NCBI GenBank assembly: GCA_018398765.1
Contig: JAHBMJ010001367.1
Span: forward strand, 4,679-24,678
Source: Chromera velia
Taxonomy: Eukaryota > Sar > Chromeraceae
Length of the DNA stretch: 20,000 bases
Direction: 5' to 3'
Shown here: one piece after another, positions 13,801 through 19,912 of the stretch
Layout of the letters: each line of letters opens with the position of its first letter
Position numbering within the stretch: the first letter of the stretch is position 1
Made by a program: the position numbers and the translations under genes
Notes under the pieces: model-generated
Seen by the model: the letters and a program-made list of their open reading frames with translations, nothing else
Database searches by the model: none
Told to the model about the DNA's origin: nothing

Positions 13801-16800
13801 CTGCGGCAGGGGGAGACGGAGAGATGGCCGAGGAAAATCCAGAAGAACAACTTGCACACATCGCAGGAGAGGCAAATTTCCATCCTGCAGCTCTGGAGAC
13901 AGCGTCACTGCTTTCCGCCTTAGAATCAGAAGCACTCGGCCTTCCACCTCCAGCATTTGCAAAAGGGCACACCCAAGGAAGTTTCTTCGATTTTCTTTCA
14001 GGATCCTCTGTCTCTTCTCAGAGATCCCCTCCCCTCCCTTCACAAACGTTAACCGAAGGGATCTTGGGGGTCCCCTCACCGAGAAGATCCCCCTGGCTCA
14101 AGCATGCAACCACAAAGGACTGCTGTGAAGAAGGCTCTCATGAGTCTTCAAGCTCCAGCTTGACCAATATGGTTGAATGGCATTCTGGAGATGACCACGC
14201 AGTACTCGGGATTGACAAGGGTAATCACAACGACTCTCTGACACTTGCCAACGCGTTTGAACATTCGGAGGACGTCAAGAGATGGATTAATGCAGGCCAT
14301 ACGGTTGTTCTAGGGCCCTACATGCCCCCCCCCCCTGTGCTGCTTTCCCCCAATGACCCAAACGATCAGAGCAGCAACTCGGGGGTCAAGAAGGGGGCGC
14401 GGGGTTTACGGCGACTCGGAACTCGCACGGACACCGTAGATTTTGGGGAGGTCTCTGGGGGTACCGCAGATGTGCCGGGTGCTCTGCAACCGCAGACGGC
14501 TCCAAGTGGGGGGCCCCCGCTCTCGACAGAGACCTGGACGTTTGTCCTCGAAGACATCTTCACTAAATTCCCTCAAGAGACCACCTCCAAACAAACGAGC
14601 AGGAAAACTAGAGGAACCGGAATGTCCCAGCGAGCAGTAGCAGCCCAGCCTTCGTCTACAGTTGATAATGGCACCTCTGAGCAGTCCGGTTCAAATCAAA
14701 ACGGAATTTTAGATGACCCTGTTTTCATTCGAGACCCTCTCCTCGCAGCATCCATTACTCTCGGGATGCCGCCAGTGGCACTGCCAGGAGCAAGCCTGAA
14801 CGGTTCCCTGCCGCTTCCTCGAGGAGGAATGCCAAAGCAGGTCTTGCCCCTGCCCTGGGTTTTTGGGAGCCATCCCTCTTGCACCTTCTGTCTCGATCCT
14901 GTGGTTCTCCTCTCCCGGGTACCCTCCCTGATTGAGAGACGGGAGAGACTGAAACAGACGAAGGAGAGGGACAAGGACAACGCGAATGTCGACGCAGACG
15001 AAGACATTCCCTCGGGGCCTTCACTTGATGCCGAATCGCTCATGGCTGCAATCTCTGCCTTTCCGGAAGTTCCGCCATTCTGGTTTGTCATCACGGATCG
15101 GGTTTTTGACACATCCTGCGTGCAGCGTCGATCTGCCGACCAGAAAAGTGAAACCCCACACGTGGCAGTGAACATGAACAGGGGGGACTTTGAGAGCCTT
15201 TTCGGAGGGAGGGGAGGAGGGAAACGCGGAGCAGATCCTGATGACGCAACAACCGTCACGCGGCAGCTCTATCTCATTCCCCTCGCCCCCGCAGCGACTC
15301 ACCCTGTGCGCATGCTCGCACCGTGCATTGAGACACCGCCTCTCCTCGACGCAGTAGTGATCAATCCTGCCTCATCGGGAGAGCTCACGGCAGAAGGATA
15401 CACTGCCCGGACAGAAGCTGCGGCTGCGGGGGGACAATCAGGCAAATTCTCGTCCAGATCCCAAAGAGAAGCTCCTGCTGCAGTGAAGCAGACGGCCCCT
15501 CGAGTCACGGGGGGGGCAGGAATGGTTGGCGGGGCAGGGGTGGAAGGCATCGCGGAGCCCCTCGGAGTTCCCACAGTCTACTGGAAGGCTGTTCCCACAG
15601 TATCCGACGGTGTGCCGATATCCCTTTCCCTCTCTATCCCGCGTCCGAAGCCCCCGTCGGGTATTCCAGTACTAGACACCGCGACAGTCACTTGTCCCGC
15701 ACACCCAGAGCCTGTGATCCTCGTTGCTGAGGCGGGGGACGGGGCATCGCTCTCTTCTGCCGCACCGTCGCAGCTGGCAGCTGCAAAAACTCTGGCCACA
15801 ACTCTTTTTTCGGCGTCCCCAAAAGGGTCTCGAAGGAAGAAGGGAAGTTCAGCTAGCGGGCAGGTCGGAGAGACAAAAACAAAAGAGCTTGGAGGATCTG
15901 GAGCATCTAGGGCGCCTTTTCCCTGTCTTGCCCTCCATGAGCACTTTGAGACTTTTGTTAACGCGACAACGAAGAGACACAAAAAACAGCTGATGCAGCA
16001 GCAGCAGCAGCAACAGCCTCAGACGTCTCTTTCTCGCCTGAAAGGAGCAGGGAGGAAGGCAGCAGGCCTCTCACCAGGAGACGCAGTAGGCGTAGGCGCA
16101 GGCCCTCCTTCTGCTTCCACCCTGTCTGTGCATCAGTTTTCATCGACTGGTGCTGCCGACCCTCTGTCTTCGTCTTCGAACGCTTCATCTTTCCCTAGGT
16201 CTTTCGTCCTTTACGCCTTCTCGAAAGCCGAAGAGGAAAGAGCGGCAGCCGAGCGCGCGATGAAGCAGCAGAACGCGCAGGCGAGCCTTCAGAGACCAAA
16301 TCAAGAGCTTTCACAAACCGTTGCATCGCAACAGAGACGACAACAGAAGGTGGCATCAGGGAAGAGCTTGGCAGTTCTCGAGGCAGGGGGACAGTCACAC
16401 CCTTCCCGCTCCAGCGAGAACATGCGACCGTCGACGCATCTCTTGGAGAGAGACATTCAAAGGCTGTCAGCCGCTGGGGCGGGATTCGAACCAACGCTGA
16501 AAACCTGGCTGCTCTGCGGGGTAGTCAAGCGTTTTGGTTTTGCGCAAGACATCGTGGCCTCCGCGGTTTCGATTCCGACATTTCCCAAAAAAGGAGACAC
16601 AGAGATGGATCCTCTCGCAAGCTCCGACTCCGATTCAGAAGCAAATAATGAAGAAGAGGAGACTCACCCTGCACAAAAGATAACCGACGCCCAAAAGCAA
16701 ACGTCTGAGGGTGCCTCCAAGACCGTAAAGACAAAGGGGAAAAAGGAAGCCGCCTCAAAAAGATCCACTGTGTCGTGGGCTCAAGCGGTCGCTGGAGAGG

Positions 16801-17531
16801 TGCAAGGACAATCGAAGGAAGAGACGTCAAGTGGGGTGATTGAGCGAATTGCCAGAAAGGCATCGCGTTTGCGTTTTCCTATCAACCTTGAAATCCTTTA
16901 CCAGCCTCCCACCGTCTGTTGCCCTGTGTCCATGTCAAAAGGACCGTCGGGGCCCAGTCACGATGGGGGGGCGGGTGCAGCAGGGCGGCAGGGGACCGCA
17001 GTGGACGGAGGAATGGCCTCCACTTTCCAGCAGCCCAATCATGTCCAAAATAATGCGGCAATGGCAGGAACAAGTCACCACCTCAAGTCGGGATCAGCCA
17101 AGCACTCTGCAGTTCCTCCGCACTCCGTGCGTCCCATTCCGTTCCCCTGGCTTGTGCGAGATGCCACACGCTCTCACCCCGCTTGCCATCAAATTGCATC
17201 CGATTCTCCCCACACAAACGCACATGGCAAGCAGGCGACGCATTCCCAAGCCCCTGTCGGTTCCCTTCCCTCGGTAACTGCCACTCGCGGACGAATGGGC
17301 CCCCTTGGAAAGAAGCAGGGCAGGGCTGGGCAGGCAGTCGGACGAGGTGATATTTCTGGAGTGGGTGGAGGAACGGAAATTGACCGAGAGAGGGAGAGGG
17401 ACTTAGAAGCAGGCTTGGTCAGGCGCTCGGTCCTCGACTCCATCTCTGTCACTGTGCAAGAAGGCGCTGCCTACCCGTTGTGCCACGGAATGAAGGTTCG
17501 AGCCGGACCTTTCGTTTTTTTCGTTGGATGA
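1..17531 (+). CDS. Giant multi-exon gene, 3' part; HEAT-like solenoid protein, possibly a diverged beta-adaptin class subunit
   Basis: I joined this model by hand from reading frames, splice signals and phase: 1-110, 545-795, 986-1081, 1224-1280, 1517-1873, 2303-3047, 3379-4127, 4436-5298, 5580-5811, 6236-6825, 7289-7490, 7900-7962, 8514-8721, 8893-12140, 12481-12594, 12954-13352 (frame change inside) and 13460-17531 with a TGA stop. It predicts about 4,100 residues, and the true start lies upstream of the window. The product alternates Leu-rich helical blocks, as in HEAT or armadillo solenoids, with long disordered inserts rich in Ser, Gly, Pro, Lys and acidic residues. No signal peptide or convincing membrane segment is seen. 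Two segments recall beta-adaptin trunks (FVRKRPELL at 9405-9455, VRDRAF..LKLLF at 10079-10123), and an acidic Ser-rich hinge-like stretch follows at about 11260-11430. If so, it would act in vesicle coat assembly. That function is inference, and another solenoid scaffold is equally possible. Two adjacent genes wrongly joined is less likely, because phases match throughout. Confidence 0.6.
545..795 (+). CDS. Exon 2, helical block
   Basis: The acceptor is GCATGCAG ending at 544, inside a TGCATGCATGC run. The frame reads ELLRDRRSFVFLSNVWRREL and then SLMAASIVQPTLSPLLPCLL, a pattern of amphipathic helices typical of HEAT-like repeats. The exon closes at GAT|GTCAGT in phase 0. The open frame runs past this donor into Lys/Glu-rich low complexity (about 860-930), which I take to be intron. 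Confidence 0.55.
986..1081 (+). CDS. Exon 3, short helical exon
   Basis: The acceptor GTATGCAG ends at 985. The 32 codons read TLCKALQLMPIWARNSAAPL with flanking residues, again a helix pair. The donor is GTG|GTCAGC at 1082, in phase 0. Phase 0 at both ends matches both neighbours. Confidence 0.5.
1224..1280 (+). CDS. Exon 4, short helical exon (end uncertain)
   Basis: The acceptor CGCACAG ends at 1223. The frame reads RVVLWVRMWSMLYDASMSK. It stays open to a TGA at 1350 (VLSESLFYAHESIGRDSL), which also looks coding. The only phase-compatible donor before that stop is AAA|GTGCTG at 1281, so the 3' boundary is a best guess. A donor around 1286-1346 would need a different acceptor for the next exon. 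Confidence 0.4.
1517..1873 (+). CDS. Exon 5, partly disordered
   Basis: A long pyrimidine tract and CTGCAG precede base 1517. The frame starts MSHLRVPVPEAVVG and ends in a helical stretch, FERLSLVAGLANLELDQIAV. A 12-base G run at 1669-1680 encodes part of a Gly-rich linker and is a likely place for a length error. The donor GCG|GTGAGT at 1874 is one of the few canonical ones, in phase 0. An ATG sits exactly at the exon start, so an internal start is possible, but the upstream exons join in frame. The following intron (1874-2302) holds only an AT-rich stretch and a T run (2211-2221). Confidence 0.55.
2303..3047 (+). CDS. Exon 6, helical block plus Arg/Trp-rich insert
   Basis: The acceptor CTGCCGCAG ends at 2302. 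The exon begins with a strong solenoid stretch (YLAQILNFLGGSLKDVLSE, then FEAALLAIRRACADCAMPIV). A charged disordered insert follows (about 2540-2890, with the repeat-like GWQWGWQW), then a second helical block, CRELWLCQQSLMGMKFLRVS. The donor is GACG|GTCAGT at 3048, leaving one base that forms Val with the next exon. The following intron (3048-3378) shows nothing notable, although its frame is partly open. Confidence 0.65.
3379..4127 (+). CDS. Exon 7, mostly disordered with helical ends
   Basis: The acceptor ATCTGTAG ends at 3378. The exon opens LLSTDNLPEDCVEVIARIVA (helical). It continues through a Gly/Asn/Ala-rich and Ser/Pro-rich disordered region, then returns to helix with ALLGPKEWLLDRLLLSSAF. 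It ends at AAAATG|GTCTGC (4128), in phase 0, directly before a CT/GT simple repeat. The junction with exon 8 reads LKM-VSFELACRG. Confidence 0.6.
4128..4435 (+). repeat. Intron 7 with (CT)n-(GT)n microsatellite
   Basis: Bases 4140-4208 are almost pure CT with a short GTCT interruption. They are followed by a (TG)n tract at 4209-4230, just downstream of the proposed donor. The tract keeps an open frame (Ser-Leu then Cys-Val repeats), but this is a consequence of the repeat and not a coding signal. The acceptor CTCGTGCAG ends at 4435. Confidence 0.85.
4436..5298 (+). CDS. Exon 8, helical start and end, long disordered middle
   Basis: The exon begins VSFELACRGLAVHKKRQWLL and QGCLAEPGLSRLLLFIRQF, a clear helix pair. 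A Lys/Glu/Ser/Pro-rich disordered insert of about 200 residues follows. The exon ends in SFAYLVKAVAALLGSREMTL. The donor CAAAA|GTCGGT at 5299 leaves two bases that complete Lys with the first base of the next exon (QQK-KALRN). A donor at 5287 would also keep phase, so the last few residues are uncertain. Confidence 0.6.
5580..5811 (+). CDS. Exon 9, compact helical repeat pair
   Basis: The acceptor ATTTCTCAG ends at 5579. The exon reads KALRNVIESLELLLSGIADI and AVILLTRAVMELGDERQATR, one of the clearest HEAT-like segments in the gene, with almost no low complexity. The donor GAC|GTCAGT at 5812 is in phase 0 and joins to the next exon as HPD-IEVALQDLL. Confidence 0.7.
5812..6235 (+). other. Intron 9, pyrimidine-rich with short TA tract
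   Basis: About 5880-6200 is a long T/C-rich tract, with a TATATACATATATA stretch near 6006-6027. Its Phe/Ser/Leu-rich translation is an artefact of base composition. The acceptor GCATGCAG ends at 6235. Confidence 0.75.
6236..6825 (+). CDS. Exon 10, helical blocks around a Ser/Thr-rich linker
   Basis: The exon starts IEVALQDLLRKDSTTTEKG. After a disordered linker it continues LSKTLREALDALLQASSDRN and ARLLQRWMTLLADSGRPEFF, typical alternating helices of a solenoid. It ends FFTGR at AAG|GTCCGT (6826), leaving AG, which G at 7289 completes to Arg. The following intron (6826-7288) shows no further feature. Confidence 0.7.
7289..7490 (+). CDS. Exon 11, basic helical segment
   Basis: The acceptor CCCTTGCAG ends at 7288. 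The exon reads TRVFKKWIRMELRLNHEAEA and later RRKLVNVGTEMKGPIRERVA. It is strongly basic and predicted helical. The donor AAA|GTGAGC at 7491 is in phase 0. The open frame continues for a few dozen residues into Glu/Arg-rich sequence that I treat as intron. Confidence 0.55.
7824..7856 (+). repeat. (TG)n microsatellite in intron 11
   Basis: About 16 TG units lie shortly upstream of the exon 12 acceptor, within intron 7491-7899. The rest of this intron shows nothing notable. Confidence 0.95.
7900..7962 (+). CDS. Exon 12, 63-base microexon
   Basis: The acceptor GTTCTACAG ends at 7899 and the donor TGG|GTCAGT starts at 7963. Both are in phase 0, giving 21 residues that start ALEVLSDWNSSALVDLDHW. 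It is easy for gene finders to miss. The following intron (7963-8513, 551 bases) is T/G-rich at first and holds nothing else I can recognise. Confidence 0.55.
8514..8721 (+). CDS. Exon 13, helical
   Basis: The acceptor CTGCCTGCAG ends at 8513. The exon reads VSKAAWAFLFLPFGAAALLP and GILKRTVLTGLIDALRRDFA. The Leu/Phe/Ala-rich stretch could be mistaken for a membrane segment or signal peptide, but it is internal to the protein. The donor CCCAG|GTCAGA at 8722 leaves one base that forms Asp with the next exon. Confidence 0.65.
8893..12140 (+). CDS. Exon 14, main solenoid exon with adaptin-like segments and acidic/basic hinge
   Basis: The acceptor TTCTTGCAG ends at 8892. About 1,082 codons follow. 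The order is: a helical start; a Ser/Arg/Gly/Thr-rich disordered insert (about 9000-9380); a solenoid block INFVRKRPELLREKG with LKLDEPVCLWAVVETVCVL (9405-9560); further helices including RTHVRDRAFHALKLLFKS (10070-10125) and VRQTSFILLSDLLMELPLM; and LKALQLDLLRNLLRRDLSPA. An acidic Ser/Asp run (about 11260-11320), a Lys-rich run (11350-11430), a short helical domain and a Pro/Ala linker come next. The final helices end ...LLTIWQK at AAA|GTCAGT (12141). RKRPELL and the RDRA motif followed by a Leu-rich helix resemble beta-adaptin trunk motifs in the same order. The match is short, so AP-complex identity is only a hypothesis. Confidence 0.7.
12481..12594 (+). CDS. Exon 15, short helical exon
   Basis: The acceptor TTGTATGCAG ends at 12480. 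The exon reads VGKKGVQEMTAFVNLLAASD and GLISSFAMDSFV. The donor GTT|GTCAGT at 12595 is in phase 0. Introns 12141-12480 and 12595-12953 carry no other feature I can support, apart from an 8-base G run just after the donor. Confidence 0.6.
12954..13352 (+). CDS. Exon 16, helical, with an internal frame change
   Basis: The acceptor TTCCGTGCAG ends at 12953. The first frame reads FALLLSLPKMRPFVLPALLR and is good helix. From about 13085 the coding-like frame is one base later, reading KKAADYLLSLTRFGHASDS and INTLVHSYSLRVAGARICLF, and continues to TCA|GTGCGT at 13353. A 46-base intron (13083-13128, GTACCC...CGAAAG) would restore the frame; otherwise there is a one-base indel. Both halves look real, so this is a break or a missed mini-intron and not the end of the gene. 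Confidence 0.5.
13460..17531 (+). CDS. Exon 17, terminal exon, 1,357 codons, possible appendage-like domain
   Basis: The acceptor GCGCATGCAG ends at 13459 and the stop TGA is at 17529-17531. The exon is largely disordered (Ser/Gly/Pro/Ala) but has islands of predicted structure. These include FLRCLLRKLSTLPDPITAAF; the beta-rich FWFVITDRVFDTSCV and RQLYLIPLAPAATHPVRML; VPISLSLSIPRPKPP followed by PVILVAEAG; LKTWLLCGVVKRFGFAQDI; and FPINLEILYQPPTVCCPVS. The protein ends YPLCHGMKVRAGPFVFFVG. A Gln run (QQQQQQQ) lies near 15992-16016, and acidic Ser/Asp and Lys-rich stretches at 16610-16760. Scattered beta-strands at the C-terminus of a solenoid protein would fit an adaptin ear split by inserts, but no domain is recognised with confidence. 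Confidence 0.7.
15992..16016 (+). repeat. CAG/CAA trinucleotide repeat coding for poly-Gln
   Basis: Consecutive CAG codons with one CAA encode about seven Gln within exon 17, inside a basic disordered stretch. It is a simple repeat and likely length-polymorphic. Confidence 0.85.
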
Positions 17532-18147
17532 CTCGGAGCCTCTTATGAAGCAAATTGTACAGCCAGGGGTAACAGCCTACAGATCTGAAAATATTTACAC
17601 TCTCCAGAAATGCGTTATAAAGTAGAATACACATTTTGTGTACTATATAATACACATATAATACACCTTGTTACAAATTTAAAAAAAAATAAAACTTAGC
17701 TTGAAACAAAATCACTGGTAAAAATATATACATAGCTTTTCAAACTGATGTTTTTCCTTAAAATATAAGTAGAAACATTTATCATACGCTTATAAGAGTA
17801 ACAAAGTTAAGATCTAGCTAAAACGGTTACTAGGCTACCGCCAGCTAAGACCTAGGCTAAGACGCTTGGTAAGTTGGTAACTTTCATAATCTTCATAAAC
17901 ATTATAGTAGTAACACCTAGGAAAACTCATAGTGGTTACTGAATTACTGTTACTAGCTCCCAACTGTATACTGATGTATTTAAATTTATAATAATATATT
18001 ACTAATAGTAGTATACGTGTGGGTAGCAAAGTAGTCTTAGGCTATACTTAAGGCTGTACAATTTTCTATATGAACATTTTAAAACTTAAACTATATATAC
18101 ATGTTTATTGAATCACTGGATGATTAGATTGGTATATAATTTGATAA

Positions 18148-18156
18148 TAAATAGAT
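18148..18156 (+). repeat. Left copy of candidate 9-bp target-site duplication
   Basis: TAAATAGAT lies directly outside the left inverted repeat. The matching TAAATGGAT sits directly outside the right one, with one mismatch in nine. A 9-bp duplication is the hallmark length of Mutator-like elements. Confidence 0.45.
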
Positions 18157-18240
18157 AAGGTTGCTTTTTCCTCTGGCTATGACCCTTTGTGGCCGGCTAT
18201 AGCTGGCCGGCTGGCCAGAGACGTTGCCTACATACTGGCT

Positions 18241-18762
18241 ATGGCCGAAAAAAAAATAGTAAAAAATGACCTTCCCCCAAAAAACTGCAACGCTAGACCC
18301 CCTCTACATCACAAAACGTTTTTAAAACAATTTCTAAGCATCTTTAAAAAAAAAAGAAAAAATGTCTACGGTGCAGATGTCTGCTGCCAGCTTGTCTACC
18401 AGCTGCAAGATAGCTGCATAGAGGAGAAGGACATTGGGGGGTCGGACTTTCAGTCCACATTTTCAGAGGGTTTAGCTGGCTTTGCCGTGGAGAGGTTTAG
18501 GCAGTGGCGCGTTCATGGTCCCGGCATTGGTCCGTCTGTTTGCATGGGTGAAATGCGTGTGATGTGGTCAATTCATGGTAGTCACTGGTCACTGGTGTAT
18601 TGCAGAGGGCACTATGGACAAACCGTCTGCTTCCAGTTGCATTATACTTGCATAATCTGCTTGTACACACCCAGACTGTCTGTTTTATCCACTACAATTC
18701 TTGACAAGGCAATGTATTCATTTTATATTGTTTTTACTAAACTTCCTATGACTATGCTATGA
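18241..18762 (+). pseudogene. Ulp1/SENP-like (C48) cysteine protease fragment
   Basis: From the first in-frame ATG (18241) the ORF codes for 173 residues. Its open frame extends back to 18187 without an ATG. The segment FQSTFSEGL, then VERFRQWR, then MWSIHGSHWSLVYC (His codon at 18583-18585) follows the order of the Ulp1 fold: T-F-F...L, a V..W helix, then the hydrophobic strand leading to the catalytic His-Trp. These proteases remove SUMO or related modifiers. The Asp expected after the His is not visible. The C-terminal Q...DCG box is also absent from the frame; a Q-S-S-S-D remnant in another frame at 18794-18808 may be its decayed trace. I therefore call it a broken copy. A chance resemblance cannot be excluded. 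Confidence 0.4.
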
Positions 18763-18978
18763 CATCAACTTAAATTCTATCATTGTGATGGCACAATCTA
18801 GCTCAGACTAGCTGTATCACAAACTATATATCACTGTATAATCAGTTTATATGATGTTGTATAACTCTTGATAGCTCTAGCACTTCTTTTTAGAGACTGT
18901 CACTGTCTCTCAACCTAGAATTTTTGAGTGACAGTTGATGTCGAGGCGTCGGTCTATACAGTTTTGACCGGAGGGCTT

Positions 18979-19028
18979 TGGCCAGCCAGGGACCGCTTGG
19001 CCGGCTTTGGCCGGCCGGCCGGCCGGCC
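18979..19028. repeat. GGCCGGCC-rich subterminal array
   Basis: Several copies of GGCCGGC occur here, ending in an uninterrupted 20-base run of self-complementary GGCC units (19009-19028). It is strikingly GC-rich inside an AT-rich island. A shorter related cluster sits at 18190-18218 in the opposite arrangement. Subterminal repeat clusters of this sort are often transposase binding regions. Confidence 0.7.
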
Positions 19029-19066
19029 GAAGCGTTTCATGGCCACCAGAAAAATCGGCAACCCTG

Positions 19067-19075
19067 TAAATGGAT
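19067..19075 (+). repeat. Right copy of candidate 9-bp target-site duplication
   Basis: TAAATGGAT abuts the end GGCAACCCTG of the right inverted repeat. It differs from the left copy at one position. Confidence 0.45.
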
Positions 19076-19218
19076 TTCTATGACGTTGAGTTTTTGAAGC
19101 TTTTTTTTATTATATCGGTGGATGCCCTACTTCTGTTCTTGCAATTGCTTCAACAACTATCATCAATACATCAGAAGGGCAGTTTGATATCATATGAATG
19201 ACCTGGATTTACCAAGTT

Positions 19219-19258
19219 CACACACATACACATACACACACACACATACACACGCACA
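19219..19258 (+). repeat. (CA)n microsatellite, interrupted
   Basis: CACACA/CATACA units occupy about 40 bases, just where host-like sequence resumes after the AT-rich island. Confidence 0.9.
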
Positions 19259-19312
19259 GGTATACGCGTGTGGATCAAGTCTCCACAGAACTATGGCCTC
19301 TGAGCCGCCTCT

Positions 19313-19645
19313 TTGCCTTCCCACCCACGCAGACATCTTACACACGAACGGAATGCAAAATATTGCGCAACCAAGCCTTTGAGTCAACTTACGCTTCATG
19401 CTTCAAAGCGTGTCGACTCGCAGACACAATTGCTTTTGGTGAACAACGTCTCTATGGCCTCACTGCTTTTTGCCTTGAAAAGTTTGACGGAAAACGCTCA
19501 GTGGACAGATCGACCATGCAGTCGATGGATGCTTCTGGCAAGATTGACCGTTTTCTCTACCTCCATGAGTTCGTTTGCGTGTCTGTCTACTCATTTGTTC
19601 GATCCCGGATCCATCAAGAAACAAAACAATAGCCGGTTCATTTGA
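19313..19645 (+). CDS. Possible exon of an unrecognised second gene
   Basis: An open frame here includes LLLVNNVSMASLLFALKSLT and CSRWMLLARLTVFSTSMSSF, which looks helical. A competing frame from 19258 to 19632 is open too (YGLTAFCLEKFDGKRS). I cannot tell which, if either, is coding. No homology is recognised. A possible downstream exon begins after TTCAGTTACAG at 19675 (EWRKQVENG). Splice boundaries and start are not defined. Confidence 0.2.
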   Translation: MPSHPRRHLTHERNAKYCATKPLSQLTLHASKRVDSQTQLLLVNNVSMASLLFALKSLTENAQWTDRPCSRWMLLARLTVFSTSMSSFACLSTHLFDPGSIKKQNNSRFI

Positions 19646-19912
19646 TACTTTTCTCTGTCGACCATTCAGTTACAGGAATGGCGCAAGCAGGTAGAAAATG
19701 GAGTCAGCCCGACAGGCTCGTTTTTCTCACCTTATTTTCTCTGTATCTCATTTTTCCTGCCAAGAAGGCCCCGGCCTCGCTTGACTGTTTGTTTCACTCA
19801 CGCTTCTCGTTTCCCTCCGTGCAAGGTGGATGCGATGCGATGTTGGAACAAGCGGGAGGGAGGGAGGGATGGCCCATGCAGCGAGGAGAGGTCAGCCAGA
19901 CATTAAAGAGCA

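Larger units (their letters stand above)
18157..19066. mobile_element. Mutator-like (MULE-type) DNA transposon, non-autonomous, carrying a Ulp1-like ORF
   Basis: The left end starts AAGGTTGCTTTTTCCTCTGG. The reverse complement of the right end starts CAGGGTTGCCGATTTTTCTG. Both then run through an (A/T)GGC(T/C)ATGA..C-like stretch into GGCCGGC repeats, so the termini are imperfect inverted repeats of roughly 40-60 bases. Subterminal GGCCGGC clusters lie at 18190-18218 and 18979-19028. Near-identical 9-mers flank the element. No transposase is encoded in its 910 bases, so it would depend on a partner in trans. The MULE assignment rests on the 9-bp duplication and the captured-protease habit of some MULEs; hAT-type or another superfamily remains possible. 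Confidence 0.45.
17570..19190. other. AT-rich compositional island downstream of the giant gene
   Basis: About 40 bases after the stop codon the sequence turns strongly AT-rich. It has many short TATA, TAAAT and A-run motifs, unlike the gene or its introns. An AATAAA at 17688-17693 could serve as a polyadenylation signal, but it occurs by chance easily in such sequence. From 17570 to 18156 I find no ORF, RNA gene or clear repeat. The island then contains the transposon-like element at 18157-19066. It could be inserted mobile DNA, a relic of a larger element, or an assembly join. Confidence 0.6.

Noticed and set aside
14696-15259. 187-residue minus-strand open frame opposite exon 17
   Set aside because: It is a Ser/Arg/Gly-rich antisense shadow with no recognisable domain.
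17800-17900. Possible tRNA-like or organelle-derived segment in the AT-rich island
   Set aside because: No cloverleaf, anticodon arm or recognisable organelle gene could be read.
19009-19028. GGCC array considered as a telomere-like repeat or CRISPR repeat
   Set aside because: It is too short, does not match a telomere unit, has no spacer pattern, and lies inside the transposon-like element.
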